Assembly (NCBI GenBank): GCA_963742315.1 | Contig: CAVULE010000007.1 | Location: 285,384-349,383, forward strand | DNA from: AV69 sp963742315 | GTDB taxonomy: Bacteria; Verrucomicrobiota; Verrucomicrobiia; Chthoniobacterales; UBA10450 | Length of the DNA: 64,000 nt | Direction: 5' to 3' | Part shown: piece by piece, positions 1-9,548 of the stretch | Numbering within the stretch: position 1 is the first letter of the stretch | Layout: each line of letters starts with the position of its first letter | Position numbers and translations under genes: made by a program | The notes under the pieces: generated by a model | What the model was told of the DNA's origin: nothing | The model's input: only the letters and a program-made list of their open reading frames with translations | Databases searched by the model: none

Positions 1-922
1 ATCGCCTATCGCTTTTGGAACACGTAATCCGGCGGCAAGCGTATGCGCGTTAGGGAACTCGGCGGCGGAGTTTTCTCCCGCTTCGAACGCACGAACGATC
101 GGCGCGCAGCCCTCGGCCTGGACCGAGAACATCCGTGGCCGTTTTTGGCCGATCCAACTGAGTTTCTCCATTTCATCGAACGCTTTCCACATCCCGATAA
201 GGCCCGTCCCGCCCCCGGTGGGATAAACAATGACGTCGGGTAACTCCCAATTCAGTTGCTCGGCCAATTCGTAACCGAGCGTCTTCTTTCCCTCGATCCG
301 GTATGGCTCCTTGAGGGTCGAAACATCAAACCAGTTCTCTTTGCGCCTCCCGATTTCAGCGGCGCAATCGGTAATAAGGCCATCAATCAAGGTTACGCGG
401 GCACCGAGCTCGCGGCATTCGACAATGTTAGCGCGTGGTGTGTCGCGCGGCATGAAGACGTGGGCTTCGAGTCCGGCGCGTGCAGCGTAGGCGGCGAGGG
501 CGCTGGCGGCGTTGCCGGCACTGGGAGTGACGAGTTTGGAAGCGCCGAGATGTTTCGCCATCGAAACAGCGACGGACATTCCGCGCGCCTTAAAACTTTG
601 AGTCGGATTCTGCGATTCGTCTTTGACCCGGAGATCCTGCATTTGCAAAGAGGCGCCGAACGTTCCTGCGCGAAGCAAAGGAGTTCCTCCTTCACCAAGT
701 GAGACGGGTGCGGTCTCAATCGGGACGGGCAATAATTCGCGGTAACGCCAGAGCGATTTTTCAGCGCGGGTTGACAGTTCCTTGCGTCTCAGCGCGCGGC
801 CCGCTTGTTCGAGGTCATAAACAGCGAAGCAGTGGTTTACGGCATGCCGTGCATAAGTTTTGCAGCTTCGCCCAGTCGTGATCCAACCCGCAGGATGTAC
901 AGCTCAAATGCGTTAGAAACAT
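1..922 (-). CDS. thrC: Threonine synthase (PLP-dependent), 3' end outside window, one apparent frameshift
   Basis: Last step of threonine synthesis: converts O-phosphohomoserine to threonine with pyridoxal phosphate. The frame running off the left edge contains the PLP-lysine region (SFKARG), the SAGNAASALAAYAARAG segment and the glycine-rich phosphate loop PTGGGTG, all typical of the family. The start is in another frame: ATG at 922 begins MFLTHLSCTSCG with two CxxC pairs (CTSC, CTAC), the small zinc-ribbon-like N-terminus seen in many threonine synthases. Joining the two frames needs removal of one base near 829, after which CRKPL continues into FAVYDLEQAG. Either a sequencing error or a disabled gene. 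The C-terminus lies beyond base 1. Family assignment is firm; intactness is uncertain. Confidence 0.85.
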
Positions 923-1097
923 GGAATCAGACGGTCTGGAGGCGATGCTAACATGAGGTGGCATCGCTGCCATTTGTTTAAGGAAGCCTTCGAGCTTAAA
1001 CCGATGAGCGGGAGCCGCGATAAGATGAGACTCGTACCGCTAAACACCCCAGGAGACACTAAAATTGATCCCCAGGTATTGTTCGCCAAAGAAAAGC

Positions 1098-1184
1098 GGT
1101 GTGGCGCTCCGCTTCCCACCGCACTCCAAAACCTTTTTTGGACGGTGCCGGCAAAGCGAAGCGACGACGGAGCTTTTCCCACAC
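1098..1184. repeat. Two-module intergenic repeat (A+B)
   Basis: The 385-base space between thrC and the symporter gene holds no convincing gene. It contains module A (about 1098-1134, GTGTGGCGCTCCGCTTCCCA and onward to CACTCCAAAA) followed by module B (about 1133-1184, around GGCAAAGCGAAGCGACGACG). Both modules recur, in reverse complement and with different spacing, at about 45690-45832. Short ORFs here arise from the repeat. Confidence 0.6.
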
Positions 1185-1306
1185 GCGCGCACCCCTAAAG
1201 GAGAGAAACACGGCGCATTTGTCCAGGTTTTACCGGTGCAAAACGGTTAGCGTCGGTTTCCCGAAGACTCGATCCGTTATGCGCATTGTGTTAATCCACA
1301 TTTCGC

Positions 1307-2659
1307 ATGACTAAAGACGTTTCCGTGCGCCGCTCCTCGCGCCCCTGGTACCATCCATCGCTGACGACGCAGATTATGATCGGGCTGATTCTCGGCGTCG
1401 CGGTCGGCTGGATACGGCCGGAATGGGGGAATAAGGTCTATTTTCTCCGCGATATTTTCCTGAATCTGATCAAATCGATCATTGGTCCGCTCGTTTTCTC
1501 GACGCTGGTCGTTGGTATCGCTGGCGGTGGCGATCTACGGAAGGTGGGACGGATGGGCGTTAAAGCGCTCGTTTACTTCGAAGTTGTCACCACCGCCGCA
1601 TTATTCATTGGCCTGGCGGTCGTCAATTTAACCAAGCCGGGGACGGCGGTCCCGCTTGTGACGGAGGCGAATGAGACGGTCCAGAAAATTGGCGAAATTC
1701 GTCCGCAGACCTTGATCGAAACGCTCGTGCACGTATTTCCCTCGAGCGTCGTTGATTCGTTGGTGCGCGGCGACATTCTTCAAATCGTCGCCTTTGCTGT
1801 GCTTTTTGCGATGGCGGTGTCGGCGGTTGGCGAAAAGGGAAAACCGCTCTTGCGCGGAATGGAAAGCCTGTCGCAGGTGATGTTCAAACTGACGAATTAC
1901 GTCATGAAATTTGCGCCGATTGGTGTCGGCGCGGCCATGGCGCATACAATCGCCACCCAGGGTCCGGGTGTGCTTGTTAGTTTGGGAAACCTCATATTCA
2001 GCTACTACCTCGGACTGATAATTTTCGTCGTGTTCGTTTTCGGACTCATCATGGTGCTAGTCCGTGCGCCAATTCGGCAATTTGTACGCGCGATCCGGGA
2101 GCCGGCGACGATCGCTTTCGCGACCACGAGCAGCGAATCAGCCATGCCCAGAGCAATGGAGGCGATGGAACGCCTTGGCGTCCCGAAACGCATCGTCGGT
2201 TTCGTTATGCCGACCGGTTATTCCTTTAATCTCGACGGCTCGATGATTTTCCTCGCCGTCACTTCGATTTTTATTGTGCAGGCAGCCGGTCCGAGTGTGG
2301 GGGAACACTTTGGTTTCACGCAGCAGCTTTCCATGATGATTGCCTTCATGATTACATCCAAAGGGATTGCTGGTGTTCCGCGCGCGTCCATTCTGGTGCT
2401 CCTCGCGACTTTGACGAATCTAATCCCGGCCCCGATCGCCACCGCCGGCGTCGCGATCGTTCTCGGCGTCGATGCAATCATGGATATGGGCCGATCGTGC
2501 GTGAACCTGATTGGTAACGCTCTTGCCACCCTGGTGATTGCGCGGTGGGAGGGCGAATTCGACGATAATCGGGCGCGCGTTTTCGGCACTCCGGCGGAGA
2601 CCGAACTCGACTTGCGCTCCGGTGATGTCGCCTTTGCGGAAGCTGCGGAGGAGGACTAG
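1307..2659 (+). CDS. Dicarboxylate/amino acid:cation symporter (DAACS family)
   Basis: Inner-membrane Na+ or H+ symporter of the DctA/GltP family, importing C4-dicarboxylates or acidic amino acids. At 450 residues it has the usual family length. Hydrophobic segments run along most of the chain. Family signatures are the serine-rich hairpin TTSSESAMPRA near residue 270 and the NLDGS substrate/cation motif near residue 308. The start is the ATG at 1307; no strong ribosome site is visible. It stands alone, convergent with the DUF1003 gene. Substrate cannot be decided from sequence: DctA-like and GltP-like proteins share these motifs. Confidence 0.9.
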   Translation: MTKDVSVRRSSRPWYHPSLTTQIMIGLILGVAVGWIRPEWGNKVYFLRDIFLNLIKSIIGPLVFSTLVVGIAGGGDLRKVGRMGVKALVYFEVVTTAALFIGLAVVNLTKPGTAVPLVTEANETVQKIGEIRPQTLIETLVHVFPSSVVDSLVRGDILQIVAFAVLFAMAVSAVGEKGKPLLRGMESLSQVMFKLTNYVMKFAPIGVGAAMAHTIATQGPGVLVSLGNLIFSYYLGLIIFVVFVFGLIMVLVRAPIRQFVRAIREPATIAFATTSSESAMPRAMEAMERLGVPKRIVGFVMPTGYSFNLDGSMIFLAVTSIFIVQAAGPSVGEHFGFTQQLSMMIAFMITSKGIAGVPRASILVLLATLTNLIPAPIATAGVAIVLGVDAIMDMGRSCVNLIGNALATLVIARWEGEFDDNRARVFGTPAETELDLRSGDVAFAEAAEED

Positions 2660-2679
2660 GCCGTCGAATTGCCAGGTGA

Positions 2680-3408
2680 TCAGCGGTGTTCGCGAGGGGA
2701 GCCGCGTTTGCGCTGGCTGATTTCTTCCAGCAGTTCGATCTGTATCTGCTGAATTTCGAAGAGCCGATTGTATTGCTTTCGCAGAAGATGATCGATCTTC
2801 TCGTGCAGGTGCCGAATCTCGAGTTCGGCTTTGAGATTGACCTTGTAATCGTTCTCCGCTCGCAATCGATCGCGCGCTTCCGCGCGGTTTTGGCTCATCA
2901 TAATGACGGGTGCCTGCAGCGCGGCCAGGCAGGAGAGGATGAGATTAAGAAGAATAAACGGGTAGGGATCGAACGCGCGGGTGGCGAGAAGGACTCCGTT
3001 AATGATGATCCAGACGACCAGGACGCCACCGAAAGTGATGATGAATTTCCAGCTCCCGCCGAACTCTGCGATTTTATCCGACAAGTGTTCGCCAAAGGTG
3101 AGCTTGCGCTCGAATTGCTTCTCGATGTTCTCGGAAAGCACTTCATGCTCTCGCAAACTCTCGATGACTTCTTGATCGAGCGAGGTGAGTTCGCCAATTT
3201 CACACTCGAGCGTGTGTTTAACGTAATCCTGGCGAAAAGCGCCGAGGTCGCCGAAACAAATGAACTGGTGCGGGTCCCAGTTGGGCCGATGTGACTTGAT
3301 GAATTCGGCGAGCGAAGGCCGCAAGTTGTCGCCGATCGCGCCATTCTGCGGCAGGAACGCCCGGCCACAAATCTGGCAAATTACTTTGCGCGACGCGGTC
3401 GCTTCCAT
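2680..3408 (-). CDS. DUF1003 membrane protein
   Basis: A 242-residue protein of the DUF1003 family, whose biochemical function is unknown. The N-terminus has a small cysteine motif (CQICGRAF, residues 10-17) that could bind a metal. The DUF1003 core follows: FGGSWKFIITFGG begins the first of two predicted membrane helices, separated by the conserved region RAFDPYPFILLNLILS. After the second helix comes QNRAEARDRLRAENDY, the usual family ending, then a charged coiled-coil tail. No operon partner is evident; its 3' end faces the symporter gene 20 bases away. Confidence 0.8.
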   Translation of the reverse strand: MEATASRKVICQICGRAFLPQNGAIGDNLRPSLAEFIKSHRPNWDPHQFICFGDLGAFRQDYVKHTLECEIGELTSLDQEVIESLREHEVLSENIEKQFERKLTFGEHLSDKIAEFGGSWKFIITFGGVLVVWIIINGVLLATRAFDPYPFILLNLILSCLAALQAPVIMMSQNRAEARDRLRAENDYKVNLKAELEIRHLHEKIDHLLRKQYNRLFEIQQIQIELLEEISQRKRGSPREHR

Positions 3409-3495
3409 CGTTTCCTGTTAGGGTGAACCGCAACGTTTGTGAAATCAACGCCGCGGCAAACTTCCGAGCAATATTTGGCTTGGCGCTCGGACTAT

Positions 3496-3975
3496 TTAAG
3501 CATGCCGCCTTGCTGTGAAGCTGAAGACTAGAATCTGAGCGTGCCGCGGCTGCCATCGATGAAAGTCGACCTGAAAACGCCCGATTGTTTTGCCGCTTGC
3601 GTCCCGATCAGAATTAACTAGTGCAAACAGCTTTTCGGTCTCGGCTCGAGTAAAAAACGGGGCGTCAATCAATTCTGTGACCCAATTCATTTCGTGCGCA
3701 TCCGTGAGATAAAATGTGACCTGAATATCTTCATCGGAATTTTCGACGAGAATGACGCAGTAGCTGTAGACGTCGGCACTCTTCCATTCGCCCTCAAAGA
3801 AGATGGTGCAGCGTTTCTGGACCTCGGTCGGTCGAAGGTGTGCTTGCTTGAAAAAAGAAACGACGTTTTGAAACGTGAGCGGTTTCACATTTGCGGCGGC
3901 TTCCTTTTGCTGGGTCGGCGCCGCGAGAAGGGTCCTAGCGACCAAAAGGGCAATGATTGTGAGCCAGGTTTTCAT
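3496..3975 (-). CDS. Small secreted protein of unknown function
   Basis: A 159-residue protein with a clear signal peptide (MKTWLTIIALLVARTLLAAP), so probably exported to the periplasm. The mature part has two cysteines (KRCTIFF, YSYCVIL) and no domain I recognise. Its ATG overlaps the stop of the upstream tandem universal stress protein gene (ATGA), so the two are probably translated together, which suggests a role in the same stress response. Function is not known. Confidence 0.7.
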   Translation of the reverse strand: MKTWLTIIALLVARTLLAAPTQQKEAAANVKPLTFQNVVSFFKQAHLRPTEVQKRCTIFFEGEWKSADVYSYCVILVENSDEDIQVTFYLTDAHEMNWVTELIDAPFFTRAETEKLFALVNSDRDASGKTIGRFQVDFHRWQPRHAQILVFSFTARRHA

Positions 3976-4982
3976 GTACTCGTGGTAGCGGATTTGGGCA
4001 GCGCGCGTTCACGGCTCGGGACGACCAAAACGGGGCAAGATGCGTGGCGCACTACGTACTCAGCGGTGCTTCCCAAAAGAACATGTTTAAATCCGGTTCG
4101 GCCATGGGTCGAGATCGCAATGAGGTCCGCGTTGCGCGCAGTCGCTTCCGCGCAAATTTGTTGTCCGGCATGACCGATCTGAATCGAAGTTTCGAGCTCG
4201 ATTCCATTCCAGTTGGTCTGTTGAACAAGATCGCGCATTTGCTGTTTCGCCACTTCGTCGATCTGCTCCAGCAAAAGCGGAAGATCATATCGAGCGTATT
4301 CATCGCTCGCGACGTAATATTGCAGCGCAATCGAGTGAAGCAGAATCAGTTTTGCCCTGAACTCCCTGGCTAACTTTTTGGCATATTCCAGTCCCTTCAT
4401 CGAACAGTCCGAAAAATCGACTGGGACGAGAATCTTTTGAAACGTTGCCAGCTGTTGCGCCGATTTCTTCTTCGAATCGCTCCCGCGAACGACCAGAACC
4501 GGACACGGCGAATAGCGGACGACGCGTTCGGCGGTACTGCCCAGGAGGAGATGTTTCAGGCCGGTATTTCCGCGTGTTGCGATGACGATCAAATCGATAT
4601 CGATCTCTTGCGCGAGCTGGCAAATCTCTTCAAACGGCCGGCCTTTTATTGCGTGGATATTTTCGCGGCGCAACGGCACTGAATAGTCTTTGGCCACCTC
4701 CCGGAGTTGCCGCCGCACTCCTTTCCCGACTTCCAGCTCAGGCACGACCAGTGGAATTGCTACCATACTCGACGCCGGGTAGTCCGGCTCAAAGACATGC
4801 ACGAGATGCAAATCGGCCCCAAAATGTTTGATCGGAGGCAAGGCAGCTTCGATCGCCTCAAGCGAAGGGGCGGAGAAATCAATTGCTACCAAAACATTGC
4901 GGATTTGCAGCGTGGCTGGCGTCGATCGTTTCGCGGATTTTCCGCGAGCAGAGAAGTCTTTCGAAGCTGTTGCTATTTTCAC
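3972..4982 (-). CDS. Tandem universal stress protein (two UspA domains)
   Basis: A 336-residue cytoplasmic protein with two UspA domains, about residues 27-165 and 178-325. Each ends in the ATP-binding signature of the family: ATRGNTGLKHLLLGSTAERV in the first and STHGRTGFKHVLLGSTAEYV in the second, each followed by CPVLVV. Tandem Usp proteins bind ATP and help cells survive energy limitation, hypoxia or other stress. The start appears to be GTG at 4982. It is the first gene of a pair with the secreted protein downstream. A third Usp domain lies at 9783-10286, in the same island. Confidence 0.9.
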   Translation of the reverse strand: MKIATASKDFSARGKSAKRSTPATLQIRNVLVAIDFSAPSLEAIEAALPPIKHFGADLHLVHVFEPDYPASSMVAIPLVVPELEVGKGVRRQLREVAKDYSVPLRRENIHAIKGRPFEEICQLAQEIDIDLIVIATRGNTGLKHLLLGSTAERVVRYSPCPVLVVRGSDSKKKSAQQLATFQKILVPVDFSDCSMKGLEYAKKLAREFRAKLILLHSIALQYYVASDEYARYDLPLLLEQIDEVAKQQMRDLVQQTNWNGIELETSIQIGHAGQQICAEATARNADLIAISTHGRTGFKHVLLGSTAEYVVRHASCPVLVVPSRERALPKSATTST

Positions 4983-5094
4983 ATCTCAATCATGAATATC
5001 CCCGAGTTCGCTGCTCAACTTATTTTGCTAAAAGCCGATCATTTTTTGTTTCCTTCTCGGAGCTAGCTAACTCAACTTTCGGCAACGGTACTCC

Positions 5095-5356
5095 GTGTTC
5101 GTCTTCCTGTTCTTTTCCATCGGACTGTCCTCCGAGATCGTCGGAACGGTTGCCGGCTTCGGCTCATCGGTGTTTTTCGTTCCGCTCGCCGGTTCTTCTT
5201 CGATTTCCACTAGTGGTGGCTTTTGCAAATTCGTATGTCGGCAAGATCGCGCTCAACAAAATCCAGCAAAAAAAGTTTCCGTAAAATCATGTGCTGCTGA
5301 TATTCGTTATCGGACTGGTCACGCTGGGTCGATTTGTTAATCAGCTGGTTCGTTAG
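5095..5356 (+). pseudogene. TauE/SafE-type permease remnant
   Basis: The first frame reads FLFFSIGLSSEIVGTVAGFG then SSVFFVPLA, which matches the first membrane helix of TauE/SafE permeases (sulfite or organosulfonate exporters). The reading then breaks: continuing pieces appear in other frames (FFFDFH, then VAFANSYVGKIALNKI, then LLIFVIGLVTLGRF), the last resembling the final helix, ending at TAG 5354-5356. At roughly 85 codons against about 250 for the family, most of the gene is deleted and the rest frameshifted. Assigned from memory of the family pattern. Confidence 0.5.
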
Positions 5357-5357
5357 A

Positions 5358-5957
5358 TTACAGATTGATCTCAGCCGACCATTCGCCGACATCCGAATTA
5401 AAACGCAGTTTGAAACCGACCTTTTTGCTGACGCACCTCATCGCGATGTTCTCAGGGAGAATGTGTCCAATAATTCGCCGCAGATGACTTTGGCGACCCA
5501 CAGCCACCAAAAGCTTTAAGAGGGCAGTCCCCAAACCTCGGCCCTGCCATGAATCGCTAATCAGTAACGCAAATTCCGCTTCGTCGCGGCCCGGCTCTCT
5601 GAACAAGCGCCCGACTCCCAAGATTTGATGATGCCCGTTTGATTCCGCATAATCGGCAACCAGCGCGAACTCGCGAGCGTGATCAAGAACACAGTGCCGC
5701 CGCAATCGTTCATGCATGGTCCTCTGTCGTAAACTGACCGCGCCAAAATACCGGAAATGGACGCTGTAGTCTGAGAGGGTTTTGTGAAATTCGAACAATA
5801 GGGCCTCATCTTCGGGTCGAATTGACCTAATGGTTACGTTCGCTCCGCCGATTTTGCGCATCGTGACATACGCTTTGGGAAACGATATGAAGACTTCTCG
5901 GCGCTGCGGAATCGGAGCCGTCCTGACCGTCGTTGGAAGCGTGCCGAAATTCCTCAT
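5358..5957 (-). CDS. GNAT-family N-acetyltransferase
   Basis: A 199-residue acetyl-CoA-dependent acetyltransferase. The acetyl-CoA pyrophosphate loop is QGRGLGTALL, preceded by the beta strand AEFALLISD and followed by the usual second helix region. Sequences such as IRPEDEALLFEFHKTLSDYS match the Pat-like GNAT domains that often act on metabolic enzymes. A longer frame extends upstream, but the ATG at 5957 overlaps the stop of the alcohol dehydrogenase gene (ATGA), so that start is chosen. Probably translated with that gene; its substrate, protein lysine or a small molecule, is unknown. Confidence 0.8.
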   Translation of the reverse strand: MRNFGTLPTTVRTAPIPQRREVFISFPKAYVTMRKIGGANVTIRSIRPEDEALLFEFHKTLSDYSVHFRYFGAVSLRQRTMHERLRRHCVLDHAREFALVADYAESNGHHQILGVGRLFREPGRDEAEFALLISDSWQGRGLGTALLKLLVAVGRQSHLRRIIGHILPENIAMRCVSKKVGFKLRFNSDVGEWSAEINL

Positions 5958-7018
5958 GGCCGAATCGCAACTTTTAGGACGCCGTCGCGCCGTGAACCGA
6001 AGAGATCGTAGGCCTCGGCGATTTGATCGAGTTTGAAATTGTGTGTGAGGAGCGGCGTCGGGTCGAACCGCTTCGATTGCACCATCGACATCAACCGACG
6101 CATCCGTTCTTTGCCTCCGGGACAAAGCGTCGTCACGATTTTGTAATCCCCGATGCCGGCGGCAAACGCGTCGTATGGAACCTGAAGTTTCCCCGAATAA
6201 ACGCCCAAGCTACTGAGCGTTCCTCCCGGACGCAGGCATCGCAGACCGTTTTCGAAGGTTTCCTGTAAACCGAGTGCTTCGATCGCTACATCAGTCCCGC
6301 CTCCGGTCAGGCGTTTCACTTCCGCGATGACGTCACATTGTTTCGGATCTAGAACGATGTCTGCACCCATGCGCTTCGCCATCGTCATTCGCACTGGATC
6401 GCTATCAACGCCGATGATGAATGAGGCGCCCATCAATTTTGCGCCTGCCGTCGAACAAAGACCGATAGGACCTTGCGCGAAAACGACCACAGTATCACCG
6501 ATGTGAATATTCGCCGACTCGGCGCCACTAAAACCAGTCGATGCGATGTCCGCGAGCAGAACAACCTGCTCGTTGGTCAACTCATCGGGAATCTTTGCGA
6601 GATTGGCTTGAGCATTGGGCACAAGCAGATATTCCGCCTGCGCGCCGTTAATCGTGTTACCGAATCGCCAGCCGCCGCTCGCCTCCACACCTTCGCCGTG
6701 TCCGCACTGTGCCCATTGAGCCGACAAACAAGCCCGACACTGGCCGCACGGCGTGATCGCGCCGACAAGCACGCGATCGCCGATCTTGTATCCGGTTAGA
6801 CCCTCACCGAGTTCTTCAATCACGCCGACCGGCTCGTGTCCAATCACCAGCCCAGGTTTCACCGGATATTCTCCGCGTAAAATATGAAGATCGGTTCCGC
6901 AGATGGTCGTTAACGTGATCTTAATCACGGCTTCGCCGACGCCGGCCCTCGGACGCGGGACCTCTTCGAGGCGGATGTTGTTGGCTGCGTGGAAAACGGC
7001 GGCTTTCATCGTTTCCAT
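5954..7018 (-). CDS. Zinc-dependent alcohol dehydrogenase (MDR family)
   Basis: Medium-chain dehydrogenase of about 354 residues, oxidising an alcohol or reducing an aldehyde with NAD(P). Catalytic zinc ligands are visible in ICGTDLH and GHEPVGV, with the structural-zinc-like cysteines CGQCRACLSAQWAQC. Near the centre is the cofactor fold, with VVVFAQGPIGL serving as the glycine motif. The start is the ATG at 7018, preceded by GGGAGG at a good distance. It resembles the isopropanol/threonine-dehydrogenase-like enzymes that occur beside universal stress and phosphoketolase genes. Substrate is not determinable. The GNAT gene is coupled downstream. Confidence 0.88.
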   Translation of the reverse strand: METMKAAVFHAANNIRLEEVPRPRAGVGEAVIKITLTTICGTDLHILRGEYPVKPGLVIGHEPVGVIEELGEGLTGYKIGDRVLVGAITPCGQCRACLSAQWAQCGHGEGVEASGGWRFGNTINGAQAEYLLVPNAQANLAKIPDELTNEQVVLLADIASTGFSGAESANIHIGDTVVVFAQGPIGLCSTAGAKLMGASFIIGVDSDPVRMTMAKRMGADIVLDPKQCDVIAEVKRLTGGGTDVAIEALGLQETFENGLRCLRPGGTLSSLGVYSGKLQVPYDAFAAGIGDYKIVTTLCPGGKERMRRLMSMVQSKRFDPTPLLTHNFKLDQIAEAYDLFGSRRDGVLKVAIRP

Positions 7019-7034
7019 TGTCGATCCTCCCGGG

Positions 7035-7466
7035 TTAAACCGCATCAAATTCGAGTTTCAGCTGGCGTCGCTCGAAAATCGTGAGCGCCAGTTGATGTTG
7101 GGGCCGGCAACATTGCCTCATCGCATTTGCAAGTTGTGCTACCGAGGCGGGCTTGGGAAGACATGCGGTTGCGCCATTAGCGTAAGCTAGCGCTTCCACG
7201 TGCTTCGCATCATCGCGAGTAACCACAACCACGGGTAAATCTTCCCGACACATGTTAATCGCACCGAGCAAGGTCATGCCGTGTGCACCGTGGTCGAAAT
7301 CGATAATGGCAAGATCAAGATGTCGACCCAGCCCGCAGACCACTTGCAACGCGTCGCCGGGATCATAAGCAAGATGACTAACACCGCCATTTTCGGAGAG
7401 CGTCTCAGCGACAGTCTCTTCCAGTTGCGGATCGTTTGTGAGGAGAAGGATGACCGGTGTTTTCAT
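7035..7466 (-). CDS. Receiver-only response regulator
   Basis: A 143-residue CheY-like protein. The acidic pocket is reduced to ND near residue 11, the phospho-acceptor is the aspartate in AIIDFDHG, and the conserved lysine is in CLPKPAS. No DNA-binding or enzymatic output domain follows. It lies 17 bases before the alcohol dehydrogenase start, so the two, with the GNAT gene, are likely one transcript. It is similar in layout to the receiver at 19269-19736. No histidine kinase is in the window. Confidence 0.8.
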   Translation of the reverse strand: MKTPVILLLTNDPQLEETVAETLSENGGVSHLAYDPGDALQVVCGLGRHLDLAIIDFDHGAHGMTLLGAINMCREDLPVVVVTRDDAKHVEALAYANGATACLPKPASVAQLANAMRQCCRPQHQLALTIFERRQLKLEFDAV

Positions 7467-7607
7467 ATCGTCAGCATGAAGGTGAGTCTGCCTCGGCGCT
7501 CCACAACAATTGCGATTTAGCGTGCATTTCTTGCCGGCCCCATCAAGGCCGCCTGAGAAACGAACTGATTGTCGATCTTGTCTCAGTAGGCGCTGTCTTC
7601 GCGACCC

Positions 7608-8246
7608 TCAGTGACACTTGGCGAAGGGGACTCGGTGGTGCGGATGTAGAAAGATATCCTCAGCACTATCAAGATGAGCTGCCAAGCCGGAAACGTGTGG
7701 AACCGCCCATTCTTCTCTCGGATCGGTTTGCCTAAGATCACCACTGTTACTGCGCCGCATCTGTCGTTGAAAGAACGAGTGAATTCTTGGACTCAGAGCG
7801 GCAAACCCAACGATCAATGGCAGGACAAAGAATACTTCGTGAACCGCGAGCCCGAGACCGAACCCGAACCCAGCAACCAGAGCGAGCATCGGAGCATCGA
7901 TAGCAATTTTCGGGAACCATTTTTTACGCACGACCGGAAGACCTTGCGCCTGCCAGGCTTCCATCCCGCCGTCTACGACAACGGCGTTCGCGCAACCGGC
8001 CCCCCCAAGAATCCCGGTGGCAAGGCCAGCCAGCACACGACTTCGGCAAATGACATACAGCGGCTCTGTCGCCGACAGTTTGCGATCGCGCAGAACTTTG
8101 GATGCTCGTAATTCCGGTAACGGGATCGAACGCGCACCCGGGATGTGTGCCTTATCGAATTCCTCTTTTGTCCGGACGTCGATGAGATCAAACGGTTGGT
8201 GCGTGGCGATCAATCTCGCTAGTCCGATGGGATGGATTGTTTTCAT
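7608..8246 (-). CDS. Rhodanese domain protein with membrane tail
   Basis: Sulfurtransferase-like protein of about 212 residues. The rhodanese domain fills the first 110 residues: LIDVRTKEEFDKAHIPGA, then the active-site loop CRSRVLA with its cysteine, then VVVDGGMEAWQAQGLPV. One or two hydrophobic segments follow (APMLALVAGFGFGLGLAV, FFVLPLIVGFAAL), as in YgaP-like membrane rhodaneses. The ATG at 8246 is preceded by AAGGAG; the longer frame upstream is rejected. It lies next to the PocR-AraC regulator and may take part in sulfide or cyanide handling or redox sensing. Confidence 0.82.
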   Translation of the reverse strand: MKTIHPIGLARLIATHQPFDLIDVRTKEEFDKAHIPGARSIPLPELRASKVLRDRKLSATEPLYVICRSRVLAGLATGILGGAGCANAVVVDGGMEAWQAQGLPVVRKKWFPKIAIDAPMLALVAGFGFGLGLAVHEVFFVLPLIVGFAALSPRIHSFFQRQMRRSNSGDLRQTDPREEWAVPHVSGLAAHLDSAEDIFLHPHHRVPFAKCH

Positions 8247-8443
8247 AAGGGTCTCCTTTTGATCCAAGATAGATATCCCCGGGTGAACGGGCTCACCGCC
8301 AATTGCCATTTCCTGATTAAATCTTGCGCCCATGAATGCTGTCCACGAGAGCGCGTCCAGACGGCAAGGGTGAACGCGACGCCAAAACGCAGAGGTACCG
8401 AAGATGACTTTGTTGTGCCCCCGCGAGCCACTCGGGAAGATAA

Positions 8444-9397
8444 TTATCGAAGTTCGGCACCGGTTCGCCGTTCAGCTTTGCTCGTGCGCTTGCCGGTTGC
8501 GAGGTGTTGGCGAAACTCGCTCGGCGATTGGCCGAAAACGCGTTTGAACATGCGATTAAATTGCGTGAGCGATTGAAAACCTACGTCGTAGGCAACTTCA
8601 CTGATCCGGCGATTTGGATTGAGCAACTGTGTGCGCGCCTCTTCCAAACGAACGCGCGCAACGTAATCCGTGAATTTCAGTCCCGTGGCTTTATGGAATA
8701 CTTTGCAGAAATGAAAGATGCTGGCGCCAGCGGCTTTTGCGACGGCCGATAACGAGAGTGGTTCCGTCTTGTGCTGGGCGATGTACTCGCGCGCTTTTTG
8801 CACCAACGGCGGCTCCGCATTCTGGCTTTCTAAAACAATTTGATTCGTCAACGCGGAAAGTTGATCGGCAAAGAACGTGAGTAATCGGACAATCGCATTG
8901 TATTTGTCCGGCATAATCAGCGGGTTTTTCTCCCACGCCTTGCGAAGTTCGCCGGTTAATCGCAGGCCATGTCGCTCCAGTTCGCGACCGACCTTAGTCG
9001 TGTCTGATTTCACCGGCATGTGCCGCAACACTTGTCCGATTCGTAAATATCCGATCGTCCTCTGACCCAGCTTCACCGGAACAGCCGTTTCGGTTAAGCC
9101 GAACGGACAAGTCACCGTATGTGGCAATCCGCCTGTGTGCCGGATCATGTCATCATGAGCTTGCAGGCACACACTGAGGGTAGCTGGGTTTTCCGCGAGC
9201 AGAGCACAAAATGGATTTTCATGTTTCTTACCATGATGAGCTAGCTGCCAGAACTCCAACGGCCGCAAAGTTAAAGGAAGACCGGTCGCCTTGGTAAAAA
9301 CGCTCTCGTAATCGCGAAACAATCGCGAACGCTGCAACATCTCGATCAGTTGCTTGTTCACGCCGCCATTGCTGGCTGGGACTGCAGCAACGCGCAT
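8444..9397 (-). CDS. AraC-family regulator with PocR sensor domain
   Basis: A 317-residue transcription factor. Residues 25-180 form a PocR-type ligand-sensing domain (FTKATGLPLTLRP near the start; cysteines in NPFCALL, LSVCLQAH and TVTCPFG may bind a ligand or metal). The C-terminal hundred residues are an AraC double helix-turn-helix: LSLSAVAKAAGASIFHFCKV, then ISEVAYDVGFQSLTQFNRMF and the ending FGQSPSEFRQ. It probably controls nearby stress and fermentation genes. A degraded relative of the helix-turn-helix part lies at 19008-19135. Confidence 0.88.
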   Translation of the reverse strand: MRVAAVPASNGGVNKQLIEMLQRSRLFRDYESVFTKATGLPLTLRPLEFWQLAHHGKKHENPFCALLAENPATLSVCLQAHDDMIRHTGGLPHTVTCPFGLTETAVPVKLGQRTIGYLRIGQVLRHMPVKSDTTKVGRELERHGLRLTGELRKAWEKNPLIMPDKYNAIVRLLTFFADQLSALTNQIVLESQNAEPPLVQKAREYIAQHKTEPLSLSAVAKAAGASIFHFCKVFHKATGLKFTDYVARVRLEEARTQLLNPNRRISEVAYDVGFQSLTQFNRMFKRVFGQSPSEFRQHLATGKRTSKAERRTGAELR

Positions 9398-9548
9398 ACG
9401 CCAACGAATTTAGTCTCACCAAAGTCGGTTGTCTATGCAAGCCAATTGCTTCATTCCCTAATCAACCCGTCTCGAAATTACCCTTTATCATCGGCATCAG
9501 GGTCCGGATAAGTGTCCAGCTCCTGTAACATAAAGGGCGACAAGCCGA

